DNA of 64,000 nucleotides from Callipepla californica brunnescens (taxonomy: Eukaryota > Chordata > Aves > Galliformes > Odontophoridae): contig JALIRH010000152.1 of assembly GCA_023055505.1 (NCBI GenBank), forward strand, positions 124,001 to 188,000, written 5' to 3'. The notes below the pieces were generated by a model, which saw only the letters and a program-made list of their open reading frames with translations, was not told the DNA's origin and searched no databases. Shown one piece after another: positions 21,420 through 34,493 of this stretch; within the stretch, counting starts at the first letter, position 1, and every line of letters starts with the position of its first letter. A program made the position numbers and the translations under genes.

Positions 21420-24400
21420 TTGCTGCCCCATAGCTGCCCCATAGCCTCGCCATAGCTTCCTCTTAGATGCCCCACTGCAGCCCCATAGCTGCCTCACTGC
21501 TGCCCCATCGCTGACCCACTACTGCCTCACTGCTGCCCCATAGCTTCCCAATAGCTGCCTCACCGTTGCCGCATATCTGCCCCATAGCCTCCCCACAGCC
21601 TCCTCACAGCTACCCAATAGCTGCCTCACTGGTGCACCATAGCTGCCCCAGAGCCTCGCCATAGCCTCATCATAGCTGCCCCACTGCTGCCCCATTGCTA
21701 CCTCCCTGCTGCCCCATAGCCGCCCCATGGCTGTCTAATACCCGCCCCATAACTGCCCTATAGCCTCCCCGTAGCCTCCTCATAGCTGTCTCACTGCTAC
21801 CCCATAGCTGCCTCATAGCCGCCCCATAGCCACCCCATAGCTTCCTCACTGCTGCCCCATAGCTGCTCCATAGCCTCCCCATAGCCTCCTCAGAGCTGCC
21901 CCATAGCTGCCCTATAGCCTCCTCATAGCTGTCCCACTGCTGCCCCATAGCTGCCCCGTGGCTGCCTCATAGCTGTCAAACTGCTGCCCCATTGACGCCC
22001 CATAGCTTCCTCACTGATGCACCATAGCTGCCCCATAGCCTCCCCATAGCCTCTTTATAGCTGCCCCACTGCTGCCCCTTAGATGCCCAATGGCTGCCTC
22101 ATAGCCGCCCCGTAGCTGCCCCACTGCTGCCCCTTAGCCTCCCCATAGCCTCTTCATAGCTGCCTCACTGCTGCCCCACAGCCGCCCCATGGCTGCCTCA
22201 TACCTGCCCCATAGCTGCCTCATAGCCGCTCCATAGCTGCTGCATAGGCTCCTCGGAGCTGCCCCATAGCTTCCTCAATGCGGCCCCAGAGATGCCCAAC
22301 TGCAGCCCCATGGTTGCCTCATAGCTTTTCCATAGCTGCCCCATAGCCTCCCCATAGCCGCCCCATAGCTGCCTCACTGCAGCTTCATAGCTGCCCCGTA
22401 GTCTCCCCATAGCCTCCTCATACCTGTCCCATCGCTGCCTCTCTGCTGCCCCATAGTTGCCCCGTAGCCTCCTCATAGCTACCCCACTACTGCCCCATAC
22501 CTGCCCCACTGCTGCTACATATCCACCCCATAGATGTCTCACTGGTGTCCCATTGCCACCCCATGGCTGCCTAATAGCCGCCCCATTGCTGCCCCACTGC
22601 TGCCCCATAGCTGCACCATGGCTGCCTCATAGCTGTCCAATACCTGCCCTATAGCCTACCCATAGCCTCCTCATAGCTCTCTCACTGCTTCCCCATAGTT
22701 GCCCCATGGCTGCCTTGTAGCCGCCCCATAGCTGGTCCATAGCCTCCTCTTAGCTGCCCCACTGCTGCCCCATAGCCGTTTGATGGCTGCCCCATGGCTA
22801 CCCCATAGCTGCCCCACTTCTGCCCCATAGCCTCCCCATAGTCTCCTCATAGCTGCCTCACTGCTGCCCCATAGCTGCCTCATAACTGCAAAACTGCTGC
22901 CCCATTGCCGCCTCGTAGCTTCCTCACTGATGCACAATAGCTGCCCCATAGCCTCCCCATAGCTTCCTCTTAGCTGCCCCACTGCAGCCCCATAGCTGCA
23001 GCACTTATGCCCCATAGCTGACCCACTACTGCCTCACTGCTGCCCCATAGCCTCCCCATAGCTGCCTCACTGCTGCCCTTAGCTGCCTCACTGGTGCCCC
23101 AGACGTACCCCATGGCTGCCCCATAGCCTCCCCATAGCTGCCTCACTGGTGCCCCAGATGTACCCCATGGCTGCCTCATAGCCGCCCCATAGCTGCCCCA
23201 TTACTGCCCCATAGCCTCCCCATACTTGCCCCATAGCTGTCTCACTGCTGACCCATAGCCACCCCATAGCTGCCTCCCTGCTCCACCATAGCTTCCCTAT
23301 GTCTGCCTCATCGCCACCCCATAGCTGCCTCATAACCTCTCGATATCTGCTCCATAGCTGCCCCACTGCTGCCCCATACCTGCCCCATAGCCTCCCCATA
23401 GCCGTCCCATAGCTGCCTCACTGCTGCCCCATGGTGCCCAATGGCTGCCTAATAGCCGCCCGATAGCCTTGCCACTGCTTCCCAATAGCTGCCCAATAGC
23501 TGCCCCACTACTGCCCCATAGCCGCTCTATAGCTGCCTCATCGGCTTCCCATAGCCTCCTCATAGCTGCCTCATTGCTGCCTCACTGCTGCCCAATAGCT
23601 GCCCCATAGCCTCCCCATAGTCTCCTCATAGTTGCCCCACTGCTGCCCCATAGACGCCCCATAGCTGCCTCACTGCTGCTTCATAGCTGCCCCATAGCCT
23701 CCCAATTGCCTCCTCTTAGCTGCCACACCGCTGCCCCAGAGCTGCTTGATAAGTGCCTCATACCTGTCCCATAGCTGCCTCACTGCTGCCCCATAGCCTC
23801 CTCATAGCCTCCTCATATCTGCCCCACTGCTGCTCCATATCCGCCCCATAGCTGCCCGACTGCTGCCCCGTAGCCTCCCCATAGCTGCCTCACTGGTGCC
23901 CCAAAACTGCCTCACTGCTGCCCCATAGCCTCCCCATAGCCTCCTCATAGCTGCCCAACTGCTGCCCCATAGCTGCCTCACTGCTTCCCCACTACTGCCC
24001 CATAGCCTCCTCATAGCTACCTCATAGCTGCCTCACTTCTGCCCCTTACCTGCCCCACTACTTCCCCATAGCTGCCCCACTAATGCCCCATAGCTGCCCC
24101 ATAGCCTCTCCTGAGCCGCCACATAGCTGCCTCACTACTGCCCCATAGCTGCCCAACTGCTGCCTCATAGCTGCCAAACTACTGCCCCATAGCCGCCCCA
24201 AAGCTGTTTCAAATCTGCTCCATAGCTGCCCCATAGCCTCCTCATAGCTGTTCTATAGCTAGCTCACTGCTGCCCCATAGCTGCCCCATAGCCTCCCTAT
24301 AGCTTCCTCTTAGATGCCCCACTGCGGCCCCATAGCTGCAGCACTAATGCCCCATAGCTGACCCACTACTGCCTCACTGCTGCCCCATAGCTTCTCAATA

Positions 24401-26934
24401 GCTACCTCAACGTTGCCACATATCTGCCCCATAGCCTCCCCACAGCCTCTTCATAGCTACCCAATAGCTGCCTCACTGGTGCACCATAGCTGCCCCAGAG
24501 CCTCGCCATAGCCTCATCATAGCTGCTCCACTGCTGCCCCATTGCTACCTCCCTGCTGCCCCATAGCCGCCCCATGGCTGCCTAATAGCCGCCCAATAGC
24601 TGCCCCACTGCTGCCCCATTGATGCCTTATATCTGCCCGACTACTGCCACATAGCCACTATATACCTGCCCCATAGCCTCCCCATAGCCTCCTCAGAGCT
24701 GCCCCATAGCTGCCCTCTAGCCTCCTCATAGCTGTCCCACTGCTGTCCCATAGCTGCCCCGTGACTGCCTCATAGCTGTCAAACTGCTGCCCTAAAGACG
24801 CCCCATAGCTTCCTCACTGATGCACCATAGCTGCCGCACAGCCTCTCCATAGCCTCTTTATAGCTGCCCAACTGCTGCCCCATAGCTGCCTCACTGCTTC
24901 CCCACTACTGCCCAATAGCTACCCCATAGCTGCCTCACTGCTGCCCCATATCTGCCCCACTACTTCCCCATAGCTGCCCCACTAATGCCCCATAGCTGCC
25001 CCATAGCCTCTCCTGAGCTGCCACATAGCTGCCTCACTACTGCCCCAACTGCTGCCCAACTGCTGCCTCATAGCTGCCAAACTACTGCCCCACAGCCGCC
25101 CCAAAGCTGTTTCAAATCTGCTCCATAGCTGCCCCATAGCCTCCTCATAGCTGCCCAACTGCTGCCCCATAGCTGACTCACTGCTAACCCATAGCTGCCC
25201 CATGGCTGCCTTATAGCCGCACCATAGCTGCTTCACTGCTGCCACATATCTGACCCATAGCCGCCTCATAACTGCCTCACTGCTGCTTCATAGCCGCCCC
25301 ATAGCCTCCTCATAGCCTCCTCATATCTGCCCCACTGCTGCCACATAGCTGTCTTACTACTGCCCCATACCTGCCCCACTGCTGCTCCATATCCGCCCCA
25401 TAGCTGCCCGACTGCTGCCCCATATCTGCCCCATAGCCTCCTCATAGCTGTTCTAAAGCTAGCTCAATGCTGTCCGATAGCTGCCCCATAGCCTCCCCAT
25501 AGCCTCCTCTTAACTGCCCCACTCGGCCCCATAGCTGCAGCACTAATGCCCCATAGCTGACCGACTACTCCCTCATTGCTGCCCCATAGCTTCCCCATAG
25601 CTACCTCACCGTTGCCACATATCTACCCCATATCCTCCCCACAGCCTCCTCAAAGCTACCCCATAGCTGCCTCACTGTTGCACCATAGCTGCCCCATAGC
25701 CTCTCCATACCCTCCTCATTGCTGCCCCATAGCTGCCCCATAGCTTCCCCACAGCCTCCTCATAACTGTCCCATTGGTGCCCCATAGCTGCCCCATGGCT
25801 GCCTCACTGGTGTACCATAGCTGCCCCATGGCTGCCTCACTGGTGTACCATAGCTGCCCCGTAGACTCACCATAGCCTCATCATAGCTTCCCAACTGCTG
25901 CCCCATTGCTACCTCCCTGCTGCCCTATAGCTGCCCCATAGCTGCTCCATAGCCTCCCCATAGCCTCCTCATAACTGCCCCACTAATGCCCCATAGCTGC
26001 CGCACTAATGCCCCATATTTGACTCTCTACTCCCTCACTGCTGCCCCGTAGCCTCCCTATAGCTGCCTCACTGGTGCCCCATATCTGCCTCACTGGTGCC
26101 CCATAGCTGCCCCATAGCTTCCCCACAGCCTTCTCATAGCTGCCTCACTACTTCCTCACTACTGCCCCATAGCTTTCTCATAGCTACCCCATAGCTGCCT
26201 CACTGCTGCCCCATATCTGCCCCACTAATGCCCCATAGCTGCCACATAGCCTCTTAATAACCGTCCCATATCTGCCCCACTGCTGCTCCATTGCCTCCCC
26301 ATAACCTCCTCATAGCTGACCCATAGCTGCCCCATAGCTACCTCACTGCTGCCCCATACGTGCCCCATGGCTGCCTAATTCCCGCCCCATAGCTGCCCCA
26401 CTGCTGCCTTATATCTGCCCAACTACTGCCACATAGGCGCTCTATAGCTGCCCCATAGCCTCCCCTTAGCCTCCTCATAGCTGCCCCATAGCTAGCTCTC
26501 TGCTGCCACATAGCTTCCCCATAGCCTCCTCATAGCTGTCCCACTGCTGCCCCATAGCTGCCAAAATGCTGCCCCAAAGCCGCCCCATAGCTTCCTCACT
26601 GATGCACCATAGCTGCCCCATAGCCTCCCATAGCCTCCTTATAGCTGCCTCACTGCTACTCCATAGCTCCATCACTGCTTCCTCATAGCTGCCCCACTAC
26701 TGCCTCATAGCTGCTTGATGGCTGCCTAATAGCCGCCCCATACCTGCCCCACTGTTGCCCCATAACTGCCCCATGGCTACCCTTAGAGCTGCCCCACTTC
26801 TGTCCCATAGCTGCCCCATAGCTGCCCCACTGCTGCCCCGTGGCTGCCTCATTTCTGCCCCATACCTGCCTTACTGCAGCCCCATAGCCACCCCATAGCT
26901 GCCTCATATCCTCCCCATAGCCTCCTCATAGATG
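21420..26934 (+). repeat. 11-bp minisatellite (CTGCCCCATAG)n, first block
   Basis: About 5.5 kb of tandem 11-mers. The commonest forms are CTGCCCCATAG, CCTCCCCATAG, CCTCCTCATAG and CTGCCCCACTG. On the minus strand each unit carries GGGG, so that strand has regularly spaced G runs. Because 11 is not a multiple of 3, all three frames give the same 11-residue peptide with Leu-Trp-Gly or Tyr-Gly-Ala elements, which explains the many open frames of 60-140 codons. Longer blocks recur, for example the 21425-21690 stretch again near 24285-24570. It is probably intronic or flanking to SGF29. Confidence 0.95.
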
Positions 26935-27374
26935 TTACAAGTGCTAGGGGAAAAAAGAGAGCGCCGCGCGGCCCCGGAATCCTGCCCCGCCCCTCCCCCG
27001 CTGCCGCTGCCGCTGCCGCTGCCGCTGCCGCTGCCCAGCCCCACCCCCAAAGCTCACAGTGCCTCCCGTACAGCCGCCGCCGCCGCTCCAACGTGCGGTT
27101 TCCGCGGCAACGGAGCCGCCGCCGCCGCTCCAACGCGCGGTTTCCGCAGTTTCCGCGGTTTCCGCGGTTCCCACGGCAACGGAGCCGCCGCCGCCGCCGC
27201 CGCTCCAACGCGCGGTTTCCGCGGTTTCCGCGGCGCCGCCACCGCCGCCGCCATAGTACTCCACCGCTCCGTTCATCTGCGGGGGGGGGGGACTTCCGTT
27301 TCCGGCTTCCGGGACCGGCGCACGCGTAGTGCTATTCCCAGAGCCGCGCGCAGTGGGGGTGGGGCTGTTCGGCC
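26935..27374 (+). promoter_or_regulatory. CpG island, likely SGF29 promoter and 5' leader
   Basis: An abrupt switch from minisatellite to very GC- and CpG-rich sequence. It includes a (GCTGCC)n run near 27000-27033, GCC runs and a TTTCCGCGG repeat (27127-27235), then a G11 run near 27280-27290. It lies directly upstream of the SGF29 first-exon ATG, which is what a housekeeping promoter looks like. The G/C homopolymers are error-prone in sequencing. Frames of up to 201 codons here are GC-driven artefacts. Confidence 0.7.
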
Positions 27375-27450
27375 ATGGCGTTGGCGGGGGGGGAGGTCGC
27401 GCAACGTGGAGCTCCTGGGGGAGCTACAGCGGCTGCTCGCGCACACGCAG
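27375..27450 (+). pseudogene. SGF29: SGF29 first coding exon with a one-base frameshift
   Basis: The ATG at 27375 begins MALAGG. After a run of eight G, a different frame reads SRNVELLGELQRLLAHTQ up to a GT donor at 27451. This matches the first coding exon of SGF29 (CCDC101), a SAGA/ATAC complex subunit that reads H3K4 methylation through tandem Tudor domains. Without one extra G the exon would be exactly 25 codons, as in human SGF29. The extra G is either a real disabling insertion or a homopolymer error. The matching last exon lies at 47645 on the same strand. The exon encodes the start of the N-terminal coiled coil. Confidence 0.75.
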
Positions 27451-27766
27451 GTGGGAAAGGGGAGGGGGGGGAGGAGTGGGGTGGCGGAGGGAGAAGGGGG
27501 GAATAGGGTGTGGGTGGGGTGGGGCGGAGTTGGGTGAGGGACGGGGATGTGGGGCTGGGGTTGGGGCTAATGGGGCTCGATGCTCGGTTCTAAGTCCGGG
27601 TGCTCAGTTAGGGGTCTGAAGGCTCTGTTATGGGGCTGGGGCTGCAGATGTGGGGTCGGGGTTGTGGGTCCGGGGCCGTCGATGTGGGGGAGGGATCAGC
27701 CAGTCCTCATTGGTGGGCAACCATGGAAGGGGCGAGGACTCCAACAAAAGAAGCGGGGGGAAACCA
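27451..27766 (+). other. G-rich intron 1-like sequence of SGF29
   Basis: Begins with the splice donor GTGGGAAAGG and is very G-rich (GGGGTTGTGGG-like words). It then passes into the second minisatellite block. No second exon is seen. Confidence 0.55.
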
Positions 27767-30700
27767 GCAGCCCCACTGCTGCCCCATAGCCTCCTCATAG
27801 CTGCCCCACTGCAGCCCCATAGCTGCCCCATGGCTGCCCCACTGTTGCCCCGCTGCCACCCCATAGCCACCCCACTGCTGCCCCATAGCTGCCCCACTAC
27901 TGCCTCATAGTGGCCCCATAGCCTCCTCAGAGCTGCCCGATAGCTGCCTCATAGCCACCAGATAGCCGCCCCATAGCTGCTCCATAGCCTCCCCATAGCC
28001 TCCTCATAGCTGCAACACTGCTGCACCATAGCTGCTCCATGGCTGTATAATAGCCGCCCGATAGCTGCCCCACGGCTTCCCAATAGCTGCCCAATAGCTG
28101 CCCGACTACTGCCACATAGCCGCTCTATACCTGCCCAATAGCCTCCTCATAGCTGTCCCACTGCAGCCCCATACCTGCCCCATGGCTGCCCCATTGCTGC
28201 CACATAGCCACCTCACTGCTGCCCCATAGCTGCCCCACTACTGCCTCATAGCGGCCTCATAGCCTCCTCAGAGCTGCTCGTTATCTGCATCACTGCTGCC
28301 TTAGAGCCGCCCCATAGCTGCCCCACTGCTGCCCCATTGCTGCCTCACTGCAGCCCCATAGCTGCCAATGGCTGCCCCATAACCTCCTCATAGCTGCCCC
28401 ACTGCTGCCCCATAGCCGCCCCATAGCTGCCCCACTGCTAACTTATAGTTGCCCCACTACTGCCCCATAGCTTCCCCACTGCTGCTCCACAGCCGCCCCA
28501 AAGCCTGCTCATAGCTGCCCCACTGCTGCCCCATATCTGCCTCATGGCTGCCTCATAGCCGCACCATAGCTGCCCCACTGCTGCCCCGTGTCTGCCTCAT
28601 GGCTGCCTCATAGCCGCACCATAGCTGCCCCACTGCTGTCCCATAGCTGCCCTATAGCTTCCTCGTAGCTGCCCCACTGCTGCCCCATAGATGCAAAATG
28701 GCTGCCTCATAGCCGCTCCGTAGCTGCCCCACTGCTGCCCTATAGCATTTCCATAGCCTCTTCATAGCTGCCTCACTGCTGCCCCACAGCCACCCCATGG
28801 CTGCCTCATACCTGCCCCATAGCTGCCTCCTAGCCGCTCCATACATGCCCCATAGTCTCCCTATAGCGTCCTCATTGCTGCCCCACTACTGCCCCATAGC
28901 TGCCCCACTACTGCGTTATTGCTGCCCCACTGCTGCCCCATAGCTGCCCCATAACGTCCTCATAGCTGCCCCATAGCTGCCCCATACCTGCCTCACTGCT
29001 GCCCAATAGGTGCCCAAAGGCTGCCTAATAGCCGCCCCATAGCTGCCCCACTGCTTCCCAATAGCTGCCTTATATCTGCCCGACTGCTGCCCCATAGCTG
29101 CCTCATAGCCTCCCCATAGTCTCCTCATAGCTGCAACACTGCTGCCCCATAGCCTTCCCATAGCTGCCTTAGCTGCCCCACTGCTGCCCCATATCTGCCC
29201 CATAGCCTCCTCAAGGCCTCCTCATAGCTAACCCATAGCTGCCTCACTCGTGCCCCATAGCTGCCTCTCTGCTGCCCCATAGCTGCCCCATAGCCTCCTC
29301 ATAGCTGCCTCACTGCTGCCCCATATCTGCCCAACTTCTGCCTAATTGCTGCCTCACTGCTGCACCATAGCTGCCCTACGGCTGCCTCATAGTTGCCCCA
29401 TAGCTGTCTCATAGCCACCCGATAGCTGCCTCCATAGCCTTCTCGTAGCTTCCTTACTGCTGCCCCATAGCTGCACCGTGGCTGCCCCATAACTGCACCG
29501 TGGCTGCCTCATAGCCGTTACATATCTGCCCCATAGCCTCCCCATAGCCTCCCCATAGCCTCCCCATAGCCTCCCCATAGCTTCCTCATAGCTGCCTCAC
29601 TGCTACCCCATAGCTCCCTCGCTGCTTCCCCATAGGTGCCCCATGGCTACCTCATAGCTGCCCCACTGCAGTCCCATAGCTGCCCCATGGCTGCCTCATA
29701 GCCACCCCATAGCTGACCCACTGCTGCCTCATAGCCACCCCATAGCTGACCCACCGCTGCCTCATAGCTGCTCCACTACTGCCCCATAGCTGCCTCACTG
29801 GTTTCTCATACCTACCCCATGGCTGCCTCATAACCTCACCATAGCTGCCCCACTACTGCCCCATAGCCACCCCGTCGCTGCCCCATAGCCTCCCCATACT
29901 TGCCCCATAGCTGTCTCACTGCTGCCCCATAGCTGCCCCATGGCTGCCTCATAGCCGTCCAATAGCTGCCCGACTGCTGCCCCATAGCTGCCTCATAGCC
30001 TCCCCATAGTCTCCTCATAGTTGCCCACACTGCTGCCCCATAGCCTCCCCATAGCTGCCTTAGCTGCCCCACTGCTGCACCACATCTGCCCCATAGCCTC
30101 CTCATAGCTGACCCATAGCTGCTTGATAAGTGCCTCATACCTGTTGTATAACTGCCTCACTGCTGCCCCATAGCTGCCCCATAGTTTCCTCAGAGCCTCC
30201 TCATATTTGCCCCACTGCTGCCCCGTAGCTGCCTTACTACTGCCCCATACCTGCCTCACTGCTGCCCCATAGCTTCCCCGTCGCTGCCTCATAGCCGCCC
30301 CATTGCTGCCCCATGGCTTCCCAATAGCATCCTCAAAGCTGCCCCATTGCTTCCCCTTAGCTTCCTCACTGCTGCCCCATAGCTACCCCACTACTGCCCC
30401 ATAGCCGCCCCGTAGCCTCAAAGCTGCCCCACTGCTGCCCCATGGCTGCCTCTTTGTTGCCCCATACCTGCCCCACTGCTGCCCTATAGCCACCCCATAG
30501 CTGCCTCACTTCTGCCCCATAACTGCCTCATATCCTCCCCATAGCCTCCTCATAGATGCCTCACTGCGACACAATAGCTGCCCCACAGCTGCCCCATAGC
30601 TGCCTCACTGCAGCCCCACAGCTACTTTTTGTCTGCCTCAAAGATGCCCCATAGCTTCCTCATGGCCTTCCCATAGTCTCATCATAGCTGCCCCACTGCT

Positions 30701-31840
30701 GCCCCATAGCTGCCTTACTACTGCCCCTTGCTGCCCCAAGGCTCGCTTATAGCTACACCATAGCTGTTTCACTACTGCCACATAGCTGCCCCATGGCTGC
30801 CCCATAGCTGCTCAACTGCTGCCCCATAGTCGCCCCATAGCTGCCCCACTGCTGCCCCATACCTGCTTCATAGCCTCCCCATAGTCTCCTCCTGCTACCC
30901 CACTGCTGCCCCATAGCTGCTCCATAGCCTCTCAAGAGACTCCTCATAGCTGCCCCACTTCAGCCCCATAGCCGCCCCATAGCTGCCTCACTGCTGCCCC
31001 ATTGCCACCCCATGGCTGCCTAATAGCCGCCCCATAGCTGTCCCACTGCTGCCCCATAGCTGCCTTATAGGTGCCCCACTACTGCCACATTGCCGCTCTA
31101 TAGCTGCCCCATAGCCACCCCATAGCTGCCCCCATAGCCTTCTCAATAGCTTCCTTACTGCTGCCCATAGCTGCCCCACTGCTGCCCCATAGCTGCACCG
31201 TGGCTGCCCCATAGCCTCCCCATAGCCTCATCATAGCTGCCTCACTGCTACCCCATAGCTCCCTCGCTGCTTCCCCATAGCTGCCCCATGGCTACCTCAT
31301 AGCTGCCCCATAGCTGCCCCACTACTGCCCCGTAGCCACCCCATAGCTGCCTCACTGCTCCCCCATAGCTACATTTTGTCTGCCTCAGAGCTGCCCCATC
31401 GCTTCCCCATGGCCTTCCCATAGCCTCGTCATAGCTGCCAAACTACTGACCCATAGCTGCTTCACTACTGCCCCATAGCTGCCCAATGGCTTCCCCATAG
31501 CCGCCCTATAGCTGCCCAACTACTGCCCCATAGCCTCCCCATAGCTGCCTCACTGCTCCCCCATAGCTGCCCCATGTCTGCCTCATCGCCGCCCCATAGC
31601 TGCCCCATAGCCTCTCGATAGCTGACCCATAGCTGCCCCATAGCCTCCTCATAGCTGCCTCACTGCTGCCTGATTGCTGCCTCACTTCTGCCCCATAGCT
31701 GCCCAATGGCTTCCTCATAGCCGCCCCATAGCTGCCCCACTGCTGCCCCATAGCTGCCTTATAGCTGCCCTACTACTGCCCCATAGCTGCCCCACTGCTG
31801 CCCAATAGCTGCCCCATAGCTTCCCCATAGCCTCCTCATA
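27767..31840 (+). repeat. 11-bp minisatellite (CTGCCCCATAG)n, second block
   Basis: The same 11-mer family and orientation as 21420-26934, continuing for about 4.1 kb inside what would be SGF29 intron 1. It ends at CCTCATACC, where the 8-bp satellite starts. The second block shows the same unit variants, so the CpG island with exon 1 sits inside one continuous repeat field. Confidence 0.95.
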
Positions 31841-31849
31841 CCTTTCTTT

Positions 31850-34160
31850 TCTCTTATTCTGGCATTCTGACATTCTGACATTGTGACATTCTGAGATACT
31901 CTCATTGTCACATTGCAACATTGTTACATTCTAATATTCTCCCATTCTGAACTTCTGGAATTATGACAACCTGCCATTGTGACATTCTCCCATTCTGACA
32001 TTATGACATTCTAATATTCTCACATTCTGAAGTTCTGGCATTATGACAACCTGCCCTTGTGCTATTTTCACATTCTGACATTCTGACATTCTAGCATTGT
32101 GACATAGTGACATTCTGGAATTGTGACAACCTGTCATTCTGACATTCTGTCATTGTGATACTCTCACATTCTGCTATTGTGACATTCAGATATTTGGACA
32201 TTCTGAAATTCTGGAATTGTGACATTCTGAAATTCTGGAAATGTGACAATCTGTCATTCTCACATTGTGACAATGCAAAATTCTGATACTGTGAAATTCT
32301 GACTCTCTCTCATTGTGACATTGTGAGATTCTCACATCGTGGCATTGTGGCATTCTCACTTTCTCACGTTCTGACATGTTAACATTGTGACATTCTAACA
32401 TTCTCTCATTGTGATTTTCGGCCATATTTATAATCTGACACTGTGACGTTCTGTCACAGTCATATGTTGTCATTGTGACATTCTATCTTCATGACATACT
32501 GATATTGTGACTTTGTGGCATTGTGATACACTGACATTCTGAAATTGTGGCAATCTGTCATTGTGACTCTGTGACATTCTCCAATTCTGACATTCTCACA
32601 TTCTAACGTTCTCACATTGTGTCATTCGGTCATTGTCATATTCTCACTTTCTGATATTCTCTCATTGTGATATCGTGACGTTGTGACAATTTGACATTCT
32701 GACATTAAGACATTCCGACATCATGAGATTCTCTCTTTCTCTCATTCTGACATTTTGACATTGTGACATTCTCACTTTCTCATATTCTGCCATTCTGATA
32801 TTCTGGCATTGTGACATTCTGAGATACTCACATTGTAACATTGTGACATTGTGACATTCTAATATTCTCACCTTCTGAAGTTCTGGCATTATGACGATCT
32901 GCCATTGTGATATTCTCACTTTCTGATATTATGACATTCTAGCGTTGTGACATAGTGAAATTGTGACATTGTGACATTCAGACATGTTGACATTCTGAAA
33001 TTCTGGAATTGTGACAACCTGTCATTCTCACATTGTGACAATGCAACATTCTGATATTGTGACATGATGACATTGTGACACTGTGACATTCTGAAATTCT
33101 AACTCTCCCTCATTCTGACGTTCAGACATTCTCACATTGTGACATTGTAAAACTCTGACTCTCTCTCATGGTGACATTCAGACATTCACACATTTTGACA
33201 TTCTGACATTCTGACATTCTGGCATTCTGACATTCTCACAATGTGTCATTCGGTCATTGTCATATTCTCACTTTCTGATATTCTCTCATTGTGATATTGT
33301 GACGTTGTGACAATTTGACATTCTGACGTTAAGACATTCTGACATCATGACATTCTCTCTTTCCCTCATTCTGACATTTTGACATTGTGACATTCTGAGA
33401 TACTCTCATGGTGACATTGTTCCATTGTGGCATTCTAATATTCTCACCTTCTGATGTTCTGGCATTATGACAATCTGCCATTGTGATGTTCTCACCTTGT
33501 GACATTGTGACATTCTAGCATTTTGACAATGCGTCATTCTGACGTTGTGACATAGTGACATTCTGGAATTTGGAAAATCTTTCATTCTGACATTCTGTCA
33601 TTGTGACATTCTCAGAATCTGACATTGTGACATTCTGATATTTTCACATTCTGAAATTCTGTAATCGTGACAATCTGTCATTCTCCCATTGTGGTATTTG
33701 TGACGTTCTTACACTGTTACATATTGATATTCTGACATTGAGACATTGCGACATTGTGACATAGTGATATTCTGTCATTCTGACATTTTGACATTCTCAC
33801 ATTCTCACTTTCTTACATTGTGACACTCGGTCATTGTGATATTCTCTCTTTTTCATCTCCTCTTATTGTGACTTTCTGACACAGTCATATTCCCTAATCT
33901 TGTAGTTGTGACACAGTGAAGGTTTGACATTCTGACATTAAGACACTCTGACATCATGACATTCTCACTTTCTCCCATTCTGACATGTTGACATTGTTGC
34001 ATTCTAACATTCTCTCATTGCTATATTCTGACATATTTCTATTCTGTCATTGTGACATTCTCTCACAGACACATGCTGCCATTTTGACATTCTATCGTTG
34101 TGACATTCTGACATTGTGACATTCTGAGATACTCTCATGGTGACATTCTGACATTCTAAT
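31850..34160 (+). repeat. 8-bp satellite (ATTCTGAC)n, first part
   Basis: Degenerate tandem octamers: ATTCTGAC, ATTGTGAC, ATTCTCAC, ATTCTGAT. Longer blocks recur: the CATTGTGTCATTCGGTCATT context occurs near 32610 and again near 33240 (as CAATGTGTC). Eight bases read in triplets give an 8-residue peptide repeat on the minus strand, hence the Met-Ser-Gln-Cys-like frames. Confidence 0.93.
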
Positions 34161-34493
34161 TGTATGGGAACTGTTGAATCATGGCCTGAACCACTGATTG
34201 ATCACCTGAGGCAAGCCCTGAGTCAGCTGCAGGGGCACAAGTGAGTGTGATTGGAAGGGGTGGAGTTTGACTCCACCTCTGCCAAGACCCCATTTAAGGG
34301 CTGACCTCCAGCAGGGAAGGTTCTCTTGTTAGAGATCCCTCCCTTTTGGAGTTATTAGCGAGCCTCGACCATCATCAAGGTGAGCTCCTCTCTTTTCTTC
34401 TTGTTTGTATACCATTTTCTTAAGCCTACCTAAAATATACCGCCTTTCGCACAATTTCCATGGAGTGCTTTTTTGGGGGTTATTTGCCCTATA
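34161..34493 (+). mobile_element. Probable solo LTR inserted in the 8-bp satellite
   Basis: A 333-bp non-repetitive block beginning TGTATGGG and ending CCCTATA, flanked by CTAAT on both sides (34156-34160 and 34494-34498), a 5-bp target duplication. It has a TATA-like CATTTAAGG near 34292. The ends are not classical TG...CA; a 4-bp duplication (TAAT) with the end at CCCTATAC is equally possible. I cannot name the family. Confidence 0.65.

Noticed and set aside
26932..27537. 201-codon frame and others in the CpG island
   Set aside because: They are low-complexity Ala/Arg/Pro from GCC and CGG runs. Only the SGF29 exon has support.
21420..31840. Regularly spaced repeats as a CRISPR array or protein-repeat gene
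   Set aside because: There is no repeat-spacer alternation and no cas genes; the unit is a continuous degenerate 11-mer in a vertebrate context. The open frames follow from a unit length not divisible by three.
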